Below, piece after piece: positions 18,641 through 26,998 of a stretch of DNA of 43,176 nucleotides (positions are counted from its first letter, which is position 1; every line of letters begins with the position of its first letter). A model generated the notes under the pieces. The model was not told the DNA's origin. It saw only the letters and a list, made by a program, of their open reading frames with translations, and did not search any database. Source of the DNA: an uncultured Clostridia bacterium (GTDB taxonomy: Bacteria; Bacillota; Clostridia; TANB77; CAG-508); NCBI GenBank assembly GCA_949745595.1, contig CATJWN010000029.1:1-43176 (forward strand), written 5' to 3'. Position numbers and translations under genes: made by a program.

Positions 18641-20413
18641 TTAGTTGTTTATTAATTTTTTTAGTTCTTCTAAATTTCTTCTAAAGTAATTAAAAGCTAT
18701 CTCATAAGTATCTTCTTTTTCTAAATCTACATCCACCATCTTTAATAGTTCTAAGGATCCTTTTGCTCCTCCAAAACTTAGCATATTTATATACTTTTCT
18801 ATATATCCTTTTTCGCCTTGTAAAATTTTACTTGCAATTACTATTGCTGAGGTAATTCCTGTTGCATATTTATATACATAAAAACATCTATAGAAATGTG
18901 GTATTCTAGCCCACTCATATTTTATATCTTCGTCTATAATAACATTTTCTCCAAAATATTTTTTTACTAAATCGTAATAAATATCGTTTAGATTTTCAGA
19001 AGACAAGCTTTCATTTGCTTCTACTTTAGAATGTACTTCTTTCTCAAATTCTGCAAACATACTTTGTCTAAAAAGTGTAGCTCTTATCATATCAAGTTGC
19101 TCATTAATTAATGCTGCTTTTTTTATTTTATCTGTTTCTTTGCTTATTAAATAATTTGCAAGCAATATCTCATTTACAGTTGATGCTACTTCTGCTACCA
19201 TTATCGTATAATTTGCATTTATAATATTTTGATTTTTACTAGCATAAAAGCTGTGCATTGTATGTCCAAGCTCATGTGCTAAAGTTGATACATCTCTTGA
19301 AGAATTTATATAATTAAGTAATATGAATGGGTGAACTGTATGGACTCCACAACTATAGCCACCAGACATTTTATTTTTCTTCTCATATACATCAATCCAG
19401 TTATTATCCATAGCATATTTTACAGTTTCTATATAGTCTTTTCCCATAATATCTAAAGCATCTAGTACTAATCTTTTGCCATCTTCGTACTGCACTTCTT
19501 TTTCTTCTTGCTCTAAGGCATTTACATATACATCATATACATGTATATCGTCAAGGTTTAATAGCTTTCTCTTGATTTCCATATATTCATAGTTAAGCTC
19601 TAAATTTTTATTTACTTCTTTTAGTAAAGTATCATAAACTTCTACAGTAGAATCGTCATTACTTGTTGCAGCATCTAATGAAGAAGCATAATTTCTTAAT
19701 CTACTACTTATAACCCTTTGCTTTACTCTCGTTAAATATAGTTCTGCAATTGTATTGATATGTTTTTGATATAAAGAATATATTGACTCGAAAGCTTGTT
19801 TTCTAATACTCTCGTCTTTGTCTGCTAAATATTTTGAAAATAGAGCAGAAGTTACTTCTAAGTTTTCCCCATTTCTTCCCTTAATCTGTGGAAATTCAAA
19901 TTCTGTATTTGTAAATATGTCATAAGCATTTTCAGAAACAGAAAACACTTCAGAATAATTGGCTAAAGCCTTTTCCACTTCTTCTGATAATATATGTTTT
20001 CTTTCTTTAATGATATCTTCTATAACCTTTTCAAATTCGTCTTTTAATTTTTTATTCTCCTCTAAAAACTTTTCTAGTTTTCCATCTTCTAAATTACTAA
20101 GCTCTGGTGAGATAAAGCTTATTTCTACACCTAAATCTGCAGACATCTTCTCAGCTTTTTTGTATAACTTTATAGCTTCATTATTACTCATATCTAAGTG
20201 ATAATTAAGCATCGCATATACATAAATTTTCTCTTCTAGCTCTAGTACTTTGGCTAAATTCCTGTAACACTCTAGTATATTATTAGAGCTTTCTCCTAAA
20301 ATACCTTTATATTTTTTTACATTATCTATCTCTTTATAAAGTATGTTTATTGCTTCTTCTACTTCTTCCTCATTTTCAAAAATTTCTTTTAAGTTCCAAT
20401 CGTAATTTCCCAC
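18641..20413 (-). CDS. pepF: Oligoendopeptidase F (M3 family)
   Basis: Zinc endopeptidase degrading medium-length peptides in the cytosol. The zinc site is in STLAHELGHTMHSF (HEXXH). It has the long helical N-terminal half and the HFYRCFYVYKYATG substrate loop. I choose the GTG at 20411-20413 as start: AAGGAGG lies 8 bases upstream, giving 590 residues beginning MGNYDWNLKEIF. An ATG 36 bases earlier (20449) is in frame but would include the ribosome site in its coding sequence. It is preceded by a hairpin and a long non-coding stretch. Confidence 0.93.
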   Translation of the reverse strand: MGNYDWNLKEIFENEEEVEEAINILYKEIDNVKKYKGILGESSNNILECYRNLAKVLELEEKIYVYAMLNYHLDMSNNEAIKLYKKAEKMSADLGVEISFISPELSNLEDGKLEKFLEENKKLKDEFEKVIEDIIKERKHILSEEVEKALANYSEVFSVSENAYDIFTNTEFEFPQIKGRNGENLEVTSALFSKYLADKDESIRKQAFESIYSLYQKHINTIAELYLTRVKQRVISSRLRNYASSLDAATSNDDSTVEVYDTLLKEVNKNLELNYEYMEIKRKLLNLDDIHVYDVYVNALEQEEKEVQYEDGKRLVLDALDIMGKDYIETVKYAMDNNWIDVYEKKNKMSGGYSCGVHTVHPFILLNYINSSRDVSTLAHELGHTMHSFYASKNQNIINANYTIMVAEVASTVNEILLANYLISKETDKIKKAALINEQLDMIRATLFRQSMFAEFEKEVHSKVEANESLSSENLNDIYYDLVKKYFGENVIIDEDIKYEWARIPHFYRCFYVYKYATGITSAIVIASKILQGEKGYIEKYINMLSFGGAKGSLELLKMVDVDLEKEDTYEIAFNYFRRNLEELKKLINN

Positions 20414-20469
20414 AATAAAATCCTCCTTTTTCATTTTGTATTTTATCATAAAAGCTATTGTAAATCAAC

Positions 20470-20495
20470 AAAAAGGTACCTTCTGGCACCTTTTT
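20470..20495. terminator. Hairpin upstream of pepF
   Basis: AAAAAGGTACC (20470-20480) and GGCACCTTTTT (20485-20495) form a near-perfect stem with T-runs on both sides. It lies about 57 bases upstream of the pepF start on the minus strand, so it could be an attenuator in a leader or the end of a small transcript. Confidence 0.6.
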
Positions 20496-20799
20496 ATTAA
20501 TTATAACATTTCTTGCTTTTATATATTAATTTATTGTTATTTTATTACCTCCCTTCAGCTATATTCTCACTGCTCACAAACTGAAAAAATTACATACGAG
20601 AAAATAGGTATAGATCATACCTTGAATAAAATTCGTACAAAAACAAAACTATCTAGCTAGTAATAATTTAATCTTATGTATTAATGTTTTCTTAAATAAA
20701 ATATTGAAAATTTTTTTGATTTAAAATGATAATTTTAGATACTCGTGAACATATGAGTTATATCTATATTATAAAACTTTTGCAGTATATTTCAAGTAT
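20496..20799. other. Gene-free stretch between pepF and the repeat-rich secreted protein
   Basis: About 300 bases with no credible coding sequence. A 74-residue open frame on the plus strand covers part of it but has no ribosome site and no recognisable product. On the minus strand there is a purine-rich GAAGGGAGGTAA stretch near 20550 without a start codon nearby. I looked for T-box, PyrR and other known leader elements and could not identify one. Confidence 0.4.
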
Positions 20800-20838
20800 A
20801 TATCACAAATTGAGATATTTTATCTCAATTTGTGATAT
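20800..20838. repeat. Perfect 18-base inverted repeat
   Basis: ATATCACAAATTGAGATA (20800-20817) and its exact complement (20821-20838) around a TTT loop. It lies just beyond a separate, conventional terminator, and neither side has a T-run directly attached. It may be an operator, a back-up terminator or a mobile hairpin. Confidence 0.8.
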
Positions 20839-20847
20839 TTCTTTCAT

Positions 20848-20880
20848 AAAAAAGCTTCTAGAGTATGTACCCTAGAAGCC
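20848..20880 (-). terminator. Terminator of the MMPL operon
   Basis: On the minus strand, GCTTCTAG-G and its partner CTAGAAGC (20854-20879) are followed by TTTTTT (20848-20853), directly after the repeat-rich protein gene. Confidence 0.85.
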
Positions 20881-20887
20881 ATATTTA

Positions 20888-23011
20888 TTATTTTTTCTTC
20901 TTAATAGCGTCCACTATATTTATAAACTTTATATCTTCTCTTGACATATCACTTGCAAATCTTTGATATTCTTGTGATAAATCTTCCATTTTTCTAATTC
21001 TAGTTTCTGCATTTTTTACATCTATATTTACTAAATCAGTAATTTTCTTAATTCCTTCTTGATTGAATTTCTGCATTCCTTCTACTAAAGTATTTCCACC
21101 ATCTAACAAAGCTCCTGTTCCAGCTGCTAAAGTATTTGTACCGTTTAATAAAGTGCCTGTTCCATTTGCTAAATCATTTGCTCCAGATGTAAGTGTATTA
21201 GAGCCTTCAGCTACCTGTGTAACACCTGCATCTAATGACTGTGTTCCAGCTGCTAAGTCATTTGCACCTTTTGCAATGCTTTGAGCTGCTGTGTTTAACT
21301 TATTGTTTGCTACACTAAGTGCTTCTGCAGAAGTATTTAAGTTTGAAATTCCGTTTTTTACTACTTCAGATCCCTCACTTAAAGTCTGAATTCCATTTGA
21401 TAAAGCTTTTGCACCCTCGTCTACTTGTACAGCTACTGGAATAACCCCAGTTTCAAGAGCATTTGCTATTTCGTTATATCCATCTACTAATGTTTGAATA
21501 CCAACACTACTTGCATTTGGTATACTTGATACTGGTGCTATATTTGCAACTGCATTTTGAGCAATAGCTAAACTATTTTCCACTGCTGATAAGTCAACAT
21601 TGCTAGTTACTGGCATACTTGCTGATGCAAGCACTGCTTTGCTTCCCTCTAAAGTTGCAATTGAACCATTAATTGTATCTATAGCACCTTGTACTTCTGG
21701 AATTGTAGCTACCATAGCTTCTAAGTTTGCTTTTGCAGCATTTAAACTATCTATTTGTCCTTGTAGTTCTGCTTGCTCGCTACTAGTATTTACTTCAGCT
21801 GTTACACTAGTATTTACAGAGTGTAAAGCATTTACTGCATCATTTATTGCTTGCACTGCTGGCTCCGAATTCACACTAACTGTTGTAGGCTGAACTCCTG
21901 TTGCTGCTGATAATCCAGCATTTAGATTTTTTAAGTTAGTAAGAACATTTTGCTCTAATGCACCTCTTATACCTGCTGTCCCAGCAAGTAAGTTTGGAAG
22001 TGTGTCTTTCATTTGTTTAATACCACCATCTACCTGTGAATACCCTGCGTTTAGTGTATTTGTTCCAGCAGACATCTTTTGCACATTTTCATTTAAAACA
22101 TTTGAATTTGCAGAATATTCTGCTGTACCATTTTTTAAAGTAGTTGCACCTTCATTTACAGCGTTACTTCCTGATTTTAAAGTATCAATACCTGTTTTTA
22201 AATCTTTTGCACCATTATTTAATTTATTTGCACCATCATTTAAAGTGCTAGCTCCCGTTCTTAAGTCTTTTGCACCATTGTTTAAAGTAATTATTCCATC
22301 TCTTAAAGTTATAGTTCCATCTTCTAATTGCTTACTTGCATCCTCTAGGTCATAAACTTGTGAATAAACGTCATCTAATTCTTCATAAATATCATCTAGA
22401 CTACCCTCTTCTAAAACTTTAGGCGTTGCAAAACTCATAATATTGCCAATTTCAAAGTTTTCTACTTGCATAGATATTTCTATCTTGTTTGGAATATCCT
22501 TATCTATATCTAGACTTTCCTTTATACCAGGAAGTGCAAATCCAACTGCTATAGTCTTACTGCCATTGTTTATTATTTTACCGTTACTAATTTTTATATC
22601 TTTTGCAATATTATTATCAATTACTACTCCAGATATTACTACAAATGGTGTATATACTGTTTCTTGTGTGCCACCTATTTCTACTTTGCTTTCAAGTTTG
22701 TTTATATATTCTATTTCTATATTTACACTTCCACTTTTTCCTGCTATTTCTTCTGCTGTAACTACTTTACCATTCAAAGTATAGGTTATTTTACAATCTA
22801 CTGGAAGCTCCTTATCTATTTCTTCCTGAGTATTTTCTGTACCTTTTTCATTTTCTTCTATAATACTTGCTATATTTTTATATACACTACCAGAAGCATC
22901 TAATTTTGAATAAATTGTTTCTTCATTTGTATAAGCAAATACTGGCATCGTATATACTAATAGTGTTCCTATCATTATAGATGAAACTATCTTTTTAATA
23001 ATTTTATTCAT
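20888..23011 (-). CDS. Secreted repeat-rich protein (YhgE/Pip-like heptad repeats), MMPL partner
   Basis: 707 residues. Signal peptide 1-26 (ending VFAY), then a domain of about 180 residues rich in beta strands, and long regions (about 215-330 and 560-650) made of 7-residue repeats of the form LxxGAxxLxxG, as in the YhgE/Pip family and phage-infection-protein-like ectodomains. A central Ala/Val-rich helical part (about 385-500) separates the two repeat blocks. The ATG overlaps the stop of the upstream MMPL gene (TAATG), which implies translational coupling and a joint complex. It probably forms a long coiled periplasm- or wall-spanning stalk. The C-terminal KKKK end is cytosolic-looking, but no clear C-terminal membrane helix is seen. 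Confidence 0.75.
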   Translation of the reverse strand: MNKIIKKIVSSIMIGTLLVYTMPVFAYTNEETIYSKLDASGSVYKNIASIIEENEKGTENTQEEIDKELPVDCKITYTLNGKVVTAEEIAGKSGSVNIEIEYINKLESKVEIGGTQETVYTPFVVISGVVIDNNIAKDIKISNGKIINNGSKTIAVGFALPGIKESLDIDKDIPNKIEISMQVENFEIGNIMSFATPKVLEEGSLDDIYEELDDVYSQVYDLEDASKQLEDGTITLRDGIITLNNGAKDLRTGASTLNDGANKLNNGAKDLKTGIDTLKSGSNAVNEGATTLKNGTAEYSANSNVLNENVQKMSAGTNTLNAGYSQVDGGIKQMKDTLPNLLAGTAGIRGALEQNVLTNLKNLNAGLSAATGVQPTTVSVNSEPAVQAINDAVNALHSVNTSVTAEVNTSSEQAELQGQIDSLNAAKANLEAMVATIPEVQGAIDTINGSIATLEGSKAVLASASMPVTSNVDLSAVENSLAIAQNAVANIAPVSSIPNASSVGIQTLVDGYNEIANALETGVIPVAVQVDEGAKALSNGIQTLSEGSEVVKNGISNLNTSAEALSVANNKLNTAAQSIAKGANDLAAGTQSLDAGVTQVAEGSNTLTSGANDLANGTGTLLNGTNTLAAGTGALLDGGNTLVEGMQKFNQEGIKKITDLVNIDVKNAETRIRKMEDLSQEYQRFASDMSREDIKFINIVDAIKKKK

Positions 23012-25080
23012 TATTTTACCTCCTTTTTCATATCCATTGTTGTTTTCATAATTAATTTATCAAATAATATTAGAAATGCTGGTAGAACACATATAACTGT
23101 AATCATACTTACTATTGCTCCTCTTGCCATCAAAGTACATAGTGAACCAATCATTTCTATTTTTGAATATGCACCCACTCCAAAAGTTGCACCAAAAAAA
23201 CATAAACCACTAACTATTATTGATCCAATTGATGTTCCTAAAGCCATATCAATAGACTCTTTCTTTGTCATACCCTCTTTTCTGTTATTAATAAATTTAG
23301 TAGTTATTAAGATTGCATAATCTATAGTTGCACCTAACTGAATTGTACCAATTACAATAGATGCAATAAATGGTAATTCTACATTTGTATAGAATGGAAT
23401 TCCCATATTTATAAAAATTGCAAACTCTATTACTGTAATTAAAATTACTGGTAATGATATTGATTTAAGTACGAAAATCATAATTATGAATATAATCCCT
23501 ATTGAAACAGTATTTACACTATTAAAATCGTGATTACTAATCTCTACTAAATCTTTCATAAGAGGACCTTCACCAGCTAGTATTGCATTTTCGTCATATT
23601 CTTTTATAATATCATTTACTATATTTACTTGTTCATTTAACTCCTCTGTTGCCATTTCATAAATAGAATTTACTACTATAAGTTGATAGTTTTCATTTTG
23701 GACTTTTTCCAAAACATCTTCTGGTATCATTTGTTTTGGAATACCACTATCAGATATCTTTGATAATCCCAAAGTCCATTCTATTCCATCTACTTTTTCT
23801 ATCCTATCTAACATTTCATTTATTTTATCGTCTGATATATTATTATCTATAAGTATAATCTCAGTTGAAACCATATTAAATTTATCTTTTAGTTCTTGAT
23901 TAGCTGTTATGCTTGCTAAACTCTTGGGTAAGCTTCTATCTAAGTTATAATATATATCTGTGTTTGTGTATCCATAATATGCAATAGGTAAAATTATAAT
24001 AAAGGCTACTATTGCCATAACATAATGCTTAATTGCAAATTCCTTAAGTTTAGTAAATTGGGGCATAATTGCTTTATGTTTTGTTTTCTCAATTACTTTG
24101 TTTAAAGCAAGTATCATTGTTGGTAGAACTACAATAACACATATTACACCAAAGGCTACACCCTTTGCCATAACAATACCTATGTCTTTTCCGAGTGTTA
24201 AGTCCATACTACATAATGCTAAAAATCCTGCTATTGTTGTTAATGAGCTTCCAACTACTGATACTAAAGTTTTGGTAATTGCTTTTGACATAGCTTTTTC
24301 TATATCTTCTTCGCTCTCTTTTTCTTGCATATAGCTATGGTATAAGAAAATTGCAAAATCCATTGTAACTCCAAGCTGTAGAACCGCACTAATTGCTTTT
24401 GTAACATAAGATATCTCACCTAAAAAGATATTTGTTCCCATATTATATAAAATAGCTATTCCTATATTTAAAAGTAATATAAAAGGAACTACGTATGAAT
24501 CTAATGCAATCTCTAAAACTATCAAACAAAGTGCAACTGCAATCACTACATATATTGCAATTTCTGAATTTGATAAATCTCTTGTATCAAGTACAACTGC
24601 TGACATTCCACTTATCTTACATCTCTCATCTGTCATCTCTCTTAAAGTTTCTATTGTCTCTAAAGTTACATCATCAGAAATTCCTTCTTTAAAAGTTGCC
24701 ATCATTATTGTAGAGCCCTCTTTGTATGCCTTATCCTTTACTTCATCTGGTAACATCTCTGTTGGTATACTTGTTCCAAGTACATCTGCTATTGATACTA
24801 CCATCTCGACATTATCCAGTTTCTTCATATCCGCTTCTAATTTTACAATTTCTTTTGTAGGCATATTGTCTAATACAATAATCGAATATGCGCCCATGTT
24901 AAATTCACTTGATAATATGTTTTCTCCTTGAATTGTTTCTATATTATCTGGCAAATATACTAATATATCATAATTGATTCTAGTCATTTTAATGCCAATT
25001 ACTGATGGTATAAGTAAAATTAGAGCAATTATTAGTATAGCTTTTCTATATTTACAGATAAAGCTGCCAATTTTTTCCAT
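23011..25080 (-). CDS. MMPL/RND-family membrane transporter
   Basis: 689 residues. One N-terminal membrane helix (about 14-30), a large extracellular domain, five to six clustered helices (about 175-335), a second helix (about 355-372), a second extracellular domain and a second helix cluster (about 520-680). This is the duplicated RND layout. LQLGVTMDFAIFLYHSY and IQLGATIDYAILITTKF are the matching Asp-bearing TM4-like segments that carry the proton relay. It resembles the YdgH/MmpL group exporting lipids or hydrophobic compounds. It is controlled by the divergent TetR gene through operators in the shared gap. The substrate is unknown. Confidence 0.88.
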   Translation of the reverse strand: MEKIGSFICKYRKAILIIALILLIPSVIGIKMTRINYDILVYLPDNIETIQGENILSSEFNMGAYSIIVLDNMPTKEIVKLEADMKKLDNVEMVVSIADVLGTSIPTEMLPDEVKDKAYKEGSTIMMATFKEGISDDVTLETIETLREMTDERCKISGMSAVVLDTRDLSNSEIAIYVVIAVALCLIVLEIALDSYVVPFILLLNIGIAILYNMGTNIFLGEISYVTKAISAVLQLGVTMDFAIFLYHSYMQEKESEEDIEKAMSKAITKTLVSVVGSSLTTIAGFLALCSMDLTLGKDIGIVMAKGVAFGVICVIVVLPTMILALNKVIEKTKHKAIMPQFTKLKEFAIKHYVMAIVAFIIILPIAYYGYTNTDIYYNLDRSLPKSLASITANQELKDKFNMVSTEIILIDNNISDDKINEMLDRIEKVDGIEWTLGLSKISDSGIPKQMIPEDVLEKVQNENYQLIVVNSIYEMATEELNEQVNIVNDIIKEYDENAILAGEGPLMKDLVEISNHDFNSVNTVSIGIIFIIMIFVLKSISLPVILITVIEFAIFINMGIPFYTNVELPFIASIVIGTIQLGATIDYAILITTKFINNRKEGMTKKESIDMALGTSIGSIIVSGLCFFGATFGVGAYSKIEMIGSLCTLMARGAIVSMITVICVLPAFLILFDKLIMKTTMDMKKEVK

Positions 25081-25102
25081 ATATAAACCTCCCTTTTATT
25101 TA

Positions 25103-25185
25103 TGACTGTTGGTCATTTTTAAGTATTATAACACCGTGCTGACCAATAGTCAATACTTTTTAATAAAAAAGTTGACTAACAGTCA
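25103..25185. promoter_or_regulatory. Three TetR-type operators between the MMPL and TetR genes
   Basis: Three 13-base imperfect palindromes: TGACTGTTGGTCA (25103-25115), TGACCAATAGTCA (25140-25152) and TGACTAACAGTCA (25173-25185). Placed in one orientation they agree with TGACTRTTRGTCA. The centres are 37 and 33 bases apart. The middle site covers the -35 of the MMPL promoter, the left site lies just past its -10, and the right site covers the -35 of the tetR promoter. This geometry predicts repression of both genes by the divergently encoded TetR protein. Confidence 0.8.
25125..25153 (-). promoter_or_regulatory. Sigma-A promoter of the MMPL operon
   Basis: TTGACT (25148-25153 on the minus strand) and TATAAT (25125-25130), 17 bases apart, flanked and overlapped by the operators. 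Confidence 0.85.
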
Positions 25186-25202
25186 TTTTTGTGTAATAAT
25201 AT
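25172..25202 (+). promoter_or_regulatory. Promoter of the TetR gene
   Basis: TTGACT (25172-25177) with TAATAA (25194-25199, 16-base spacer) or TAATAT (25197-25202) as -10. The third operator overlaps the -35, which implies autorepression. Confidence 0.65.
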
Positions 25203-25223
25203 TAACATAAGGAGTTTGAAGTT

Positions 25224-25817
25224 ATGAAAAAAGTAGAAACAGAAAATAAAGAAATTAGACTATTAGACACAGCTTTTAAATTATTTACAGAAAAAGGAAT
25301 GAAAAATACTTCTATTCAAGAAATAGTTGATAACGCTGATGTTGGAAAGGGAACCTTTTATTTATATTTTAAAGACAAATACGAAATACGTGATGTTTTA
25401 ATTGAAAAGGAATCTCAAAAGCTTTTCAGAGATGCTCTAAAAGAGCTTAGAAAGACAGATATTAAGGATTTAAGTCAACAAGTTATATTTATAGTAGATA
25501 ATGTTATTGAAGTGCTTAAAAAGCAACCTCTTTTGCTAAGCTTTATTTCTAAAAATCTTTCTTGGGGAATTTATACAAAGACTGTAAAGAAAATACATGA
25601 TAATACAGAAGCAGACGAAGATAGTATCTATCTTTTATTCAAGAAAGGAATTGAGGAAAATAACATCAAACTTAAAAATCCTGATGTAACTTTATTTATG
25701 ATAATAGAACTTGTAAGCTCAACTTGCTTTAGTTCTATAACTTATAAAGAACCTCTTCCAATAGATGAATATAAACCATATTTATTTGATACAATAGCAA
25801 AACTTATAGAAGGATAA
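25224..25817 (+). CDS. TetR/AcrR-family transcriptional regulator
   Basis: 197 residues. N-terminal helix-turn-helix: FKLFTEKGMKNTSIQEIVDNADVGKGTFYLYFKDKYEIRD (residues about 17-56) matches the TetR_N pattern. The C-terminal ligand-binding and dimer domain has no specific family signature that I recognise. It is divergent from the MMPL operon, with three shared operators in the gap, so it most likely represses both until a substrate of the transporter binds. ATG follows AAGGAG. Confidence 0.92.
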   Translation: MKKVETENKEIRLLDTAFKLFTEKGMKNTSIQEIVDNADVGKGTFYLYFKDKYEIRDVLIEKESQKLFRDALKELRKTDIKDLSQQVIFIVDNVIEVLKKQPLLLSFISKNLSWGIYTKTVKKIHDNTEADEDSIYLLFKKGIEENNIKLKNPDVTLFMIIELVSSTCFSSITYKEPLPIDEYKPYLFDTIAKLIEG

Positions 25818-25847
25818 AAAATGCCAGTACTAAAAGTACTGGCATTT
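25818..25847. terminator. Bidirectional terminator after tetR
   Basis: AAATGCCAGTACT (25818-25830 plus flank) pairs with AGTACTGGCATTT (25835-25847) around a three-base loop, with T- and A-rich flanks. Confidence 0.85.
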
Positions 25848-25856
25848 CTTTATTCA

Positions 25857-26474
25857 TTAGATTACATATAACACTAAAGCTGTTATAAATTTGATTAAAG
25901 CAAATTTGGGTAAGAATTTGCCCTTTTCTTCATCAAATAATCTCTTCATTCCAACGAATGAAAGAATTATTGCTATTGCTGATAATGCTGAAGAAATTGG
26001 ACTTGTTATTAAATAAACATTTCTAAGTATTGCTTCTAATACATCAATTATAGCTACTACAATTGATGGCACGCTTGCAACTACTAATGTTGAAATAACT
26101 GTAGTTGCTGATTTTTTATTGTTCTTATTCATTAAAACAATAAGTATCGTTGGAACTAAAATTGCAACTATTGGTGAAATTGCAGATAAGATTATTTCTT
26201 TTAATTTATTTACTATTCCACCATAACTATATCCTAAAATTGAAGCTATAGTTGCAGCAGCTATATGTATTATAAGTAGTATTACTGCTCTATTAAATAC
26301 CTCTTCACCATTGGCAACTCTTTCAACTGTCTCAAATGGCTCAACACACATTCCCTTTACAAATCCATGTGTTTCTTTTGCCTCCTTGTTAATGTCTACG
26401 TTTTTAATTGTGTCTCTCACTTGATTTACAGTCTCTTTTGCCTCATTTTTAAGCTCTTCCTTATCAATTTCCAT
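25857..26474 (-). CDS. Multi-pass membrane protein, Yip1-like layout, unknown function
   Basis: 205 residues. A charged, probably cytosolic N-terminal helix (1-50, DKEELKNEAKETVNQVRDTIK) precedes five hydrophobic segments (about 65-85, 92-113, 124-146, 152-174 and 186-205). FVKGMCVEPFETVERV before the first helix resembles the entry of Yip1-domain proteins, but I cannot confirm the family. ATG follows GGGGAGG. It lies downstream of the TM2 gene, but that gene has its own terminator, so it is probably a separate transcript. Confidence 0.6.
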   Translation of the reverse strand: MEIDKEELKNEAKETVNQVRDTIKNVDINKEAKETHGFVKGMCVEPFETVERVANGEEVFNRAVILLIIHIAAATIASILGYSYGGIVNKLKEIILSAISPIVAILVPTILIVLMNKNNKKSATTVISTLVVASVPSIVVAIIDVLEAILRNVYLITSPISSALSAIAIILSFVGMKRLFDEEKGKFLPKFALIKFITALVLYVI

Positions 26475-26498
26475 TTTTACATCCTCCCCTTAAAAAAA

Positions 26499-26522
26499 GC
26501 GAATATATAAAAATATATTCGC
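26499..26522 (-). terminator. Terminator of the TM2 gene
   Basis: GCGAATATAT and ATATATTCGC form a 10-base perfect stem with an AAAA loop. On the minus strand a T-run follows. Confidence 0.8.
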
Positions 26523-26539
26523 CCGTATAAAAATCATTC

Positions 26540-26866
26540 TTAAATATTATCTGATTCGATGTATGCACCATTGCAATCTTTGAAAGTTTTTGTTGCTATT
26601 CTTAAAAAATCATTAACAACTAATCCTCCAACTACTACAAATGCTATTAAACCACAAACTAAGTCCATTGCTAAAATACATCCAGCAACAACTGTTAAGT
26701 ATGCCATTAAGAAACCACTTCCTAATTTTCCAGCATATAAACGGTGAACACCTAAAAATCCTAAAAACCAGCATAGTATTAAAGCTGTAAGCCAGTTTTT
26801 ATTGCTTTTTGTTTTTTGTTCTATGTTTTGAGCATTCTCTACGTTTTGTACATTATTTTCTTCCAT
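26540..26866 (-). CDS. TM2-domain membrane protein
   Basis: 108 residues from the ATG at 26864-26866, which has AAAGGAG 9 bases upstream. An in-frame ATG 21 bases earlier would put the ribosome site inside the gene. A polar, Asn/Gln-rich cytosolic start is followed by the TM2 signature: WLTALILCWFLGFLGVHRLY (first helix and the G-x-H-R-[FL]-Y motif) and a second hydrophobic pair. Its function is unknown, as for most bacterial TM2 proteins. Confidence 0.85.
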   Translation of the reverse strand: MEENNVQNVENAQNIEQKTKSNKNWLTALILCWFLGFLGVHRLYAGKLGSGFLMAYLTVVAGCILAMDLVCGLIAFVVVGGLVVNDFLRIATKTFKDCNGAYIESDNI

Positions 26867-26967
26867 CTTTTGTCTCTCCTTTATCATTTCTAATTGTTCA
26901 TTTATAATTTACATTATAGCCATAAAAAAGTCAATAATTTTGGAAAATGTTACATAAATGATATACA

Positions 26968-26993
26968 AAGGGGATACCTTATCGTATCCCCTT
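26968..26993. terminator. Hairpin after adhE
   Basis: AAGGGGATAC and GTATCCCCTT form a 10-base perfect stem with a six-base loop, immediately after the adhE stop on the minus strand. Its T-run is weak. Confidence 0.7.
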
Positions 26994-26998
26994 CAATA

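Noticed and set aside
20470..20560. T-box riboswitch before pepF
   Set aside because: GGTGCC/GGTACC in the hairpin is reminiscent, but the conserved T-box core and specifier stem could not be found.
20436..20660. 74-residue plus-strand open frame upstream of pepF
   Set aside because: No ribosome site, overlaps the pepF start region and a hairpin, and the composition is like non-coding AT-rich sequence.
22002..22355. Long plus-strand frames opposite the repeat-rich protein gene
   Set aside because: They follow from the low-complexity heptad repeats on the other strand and have no ribosome sites.
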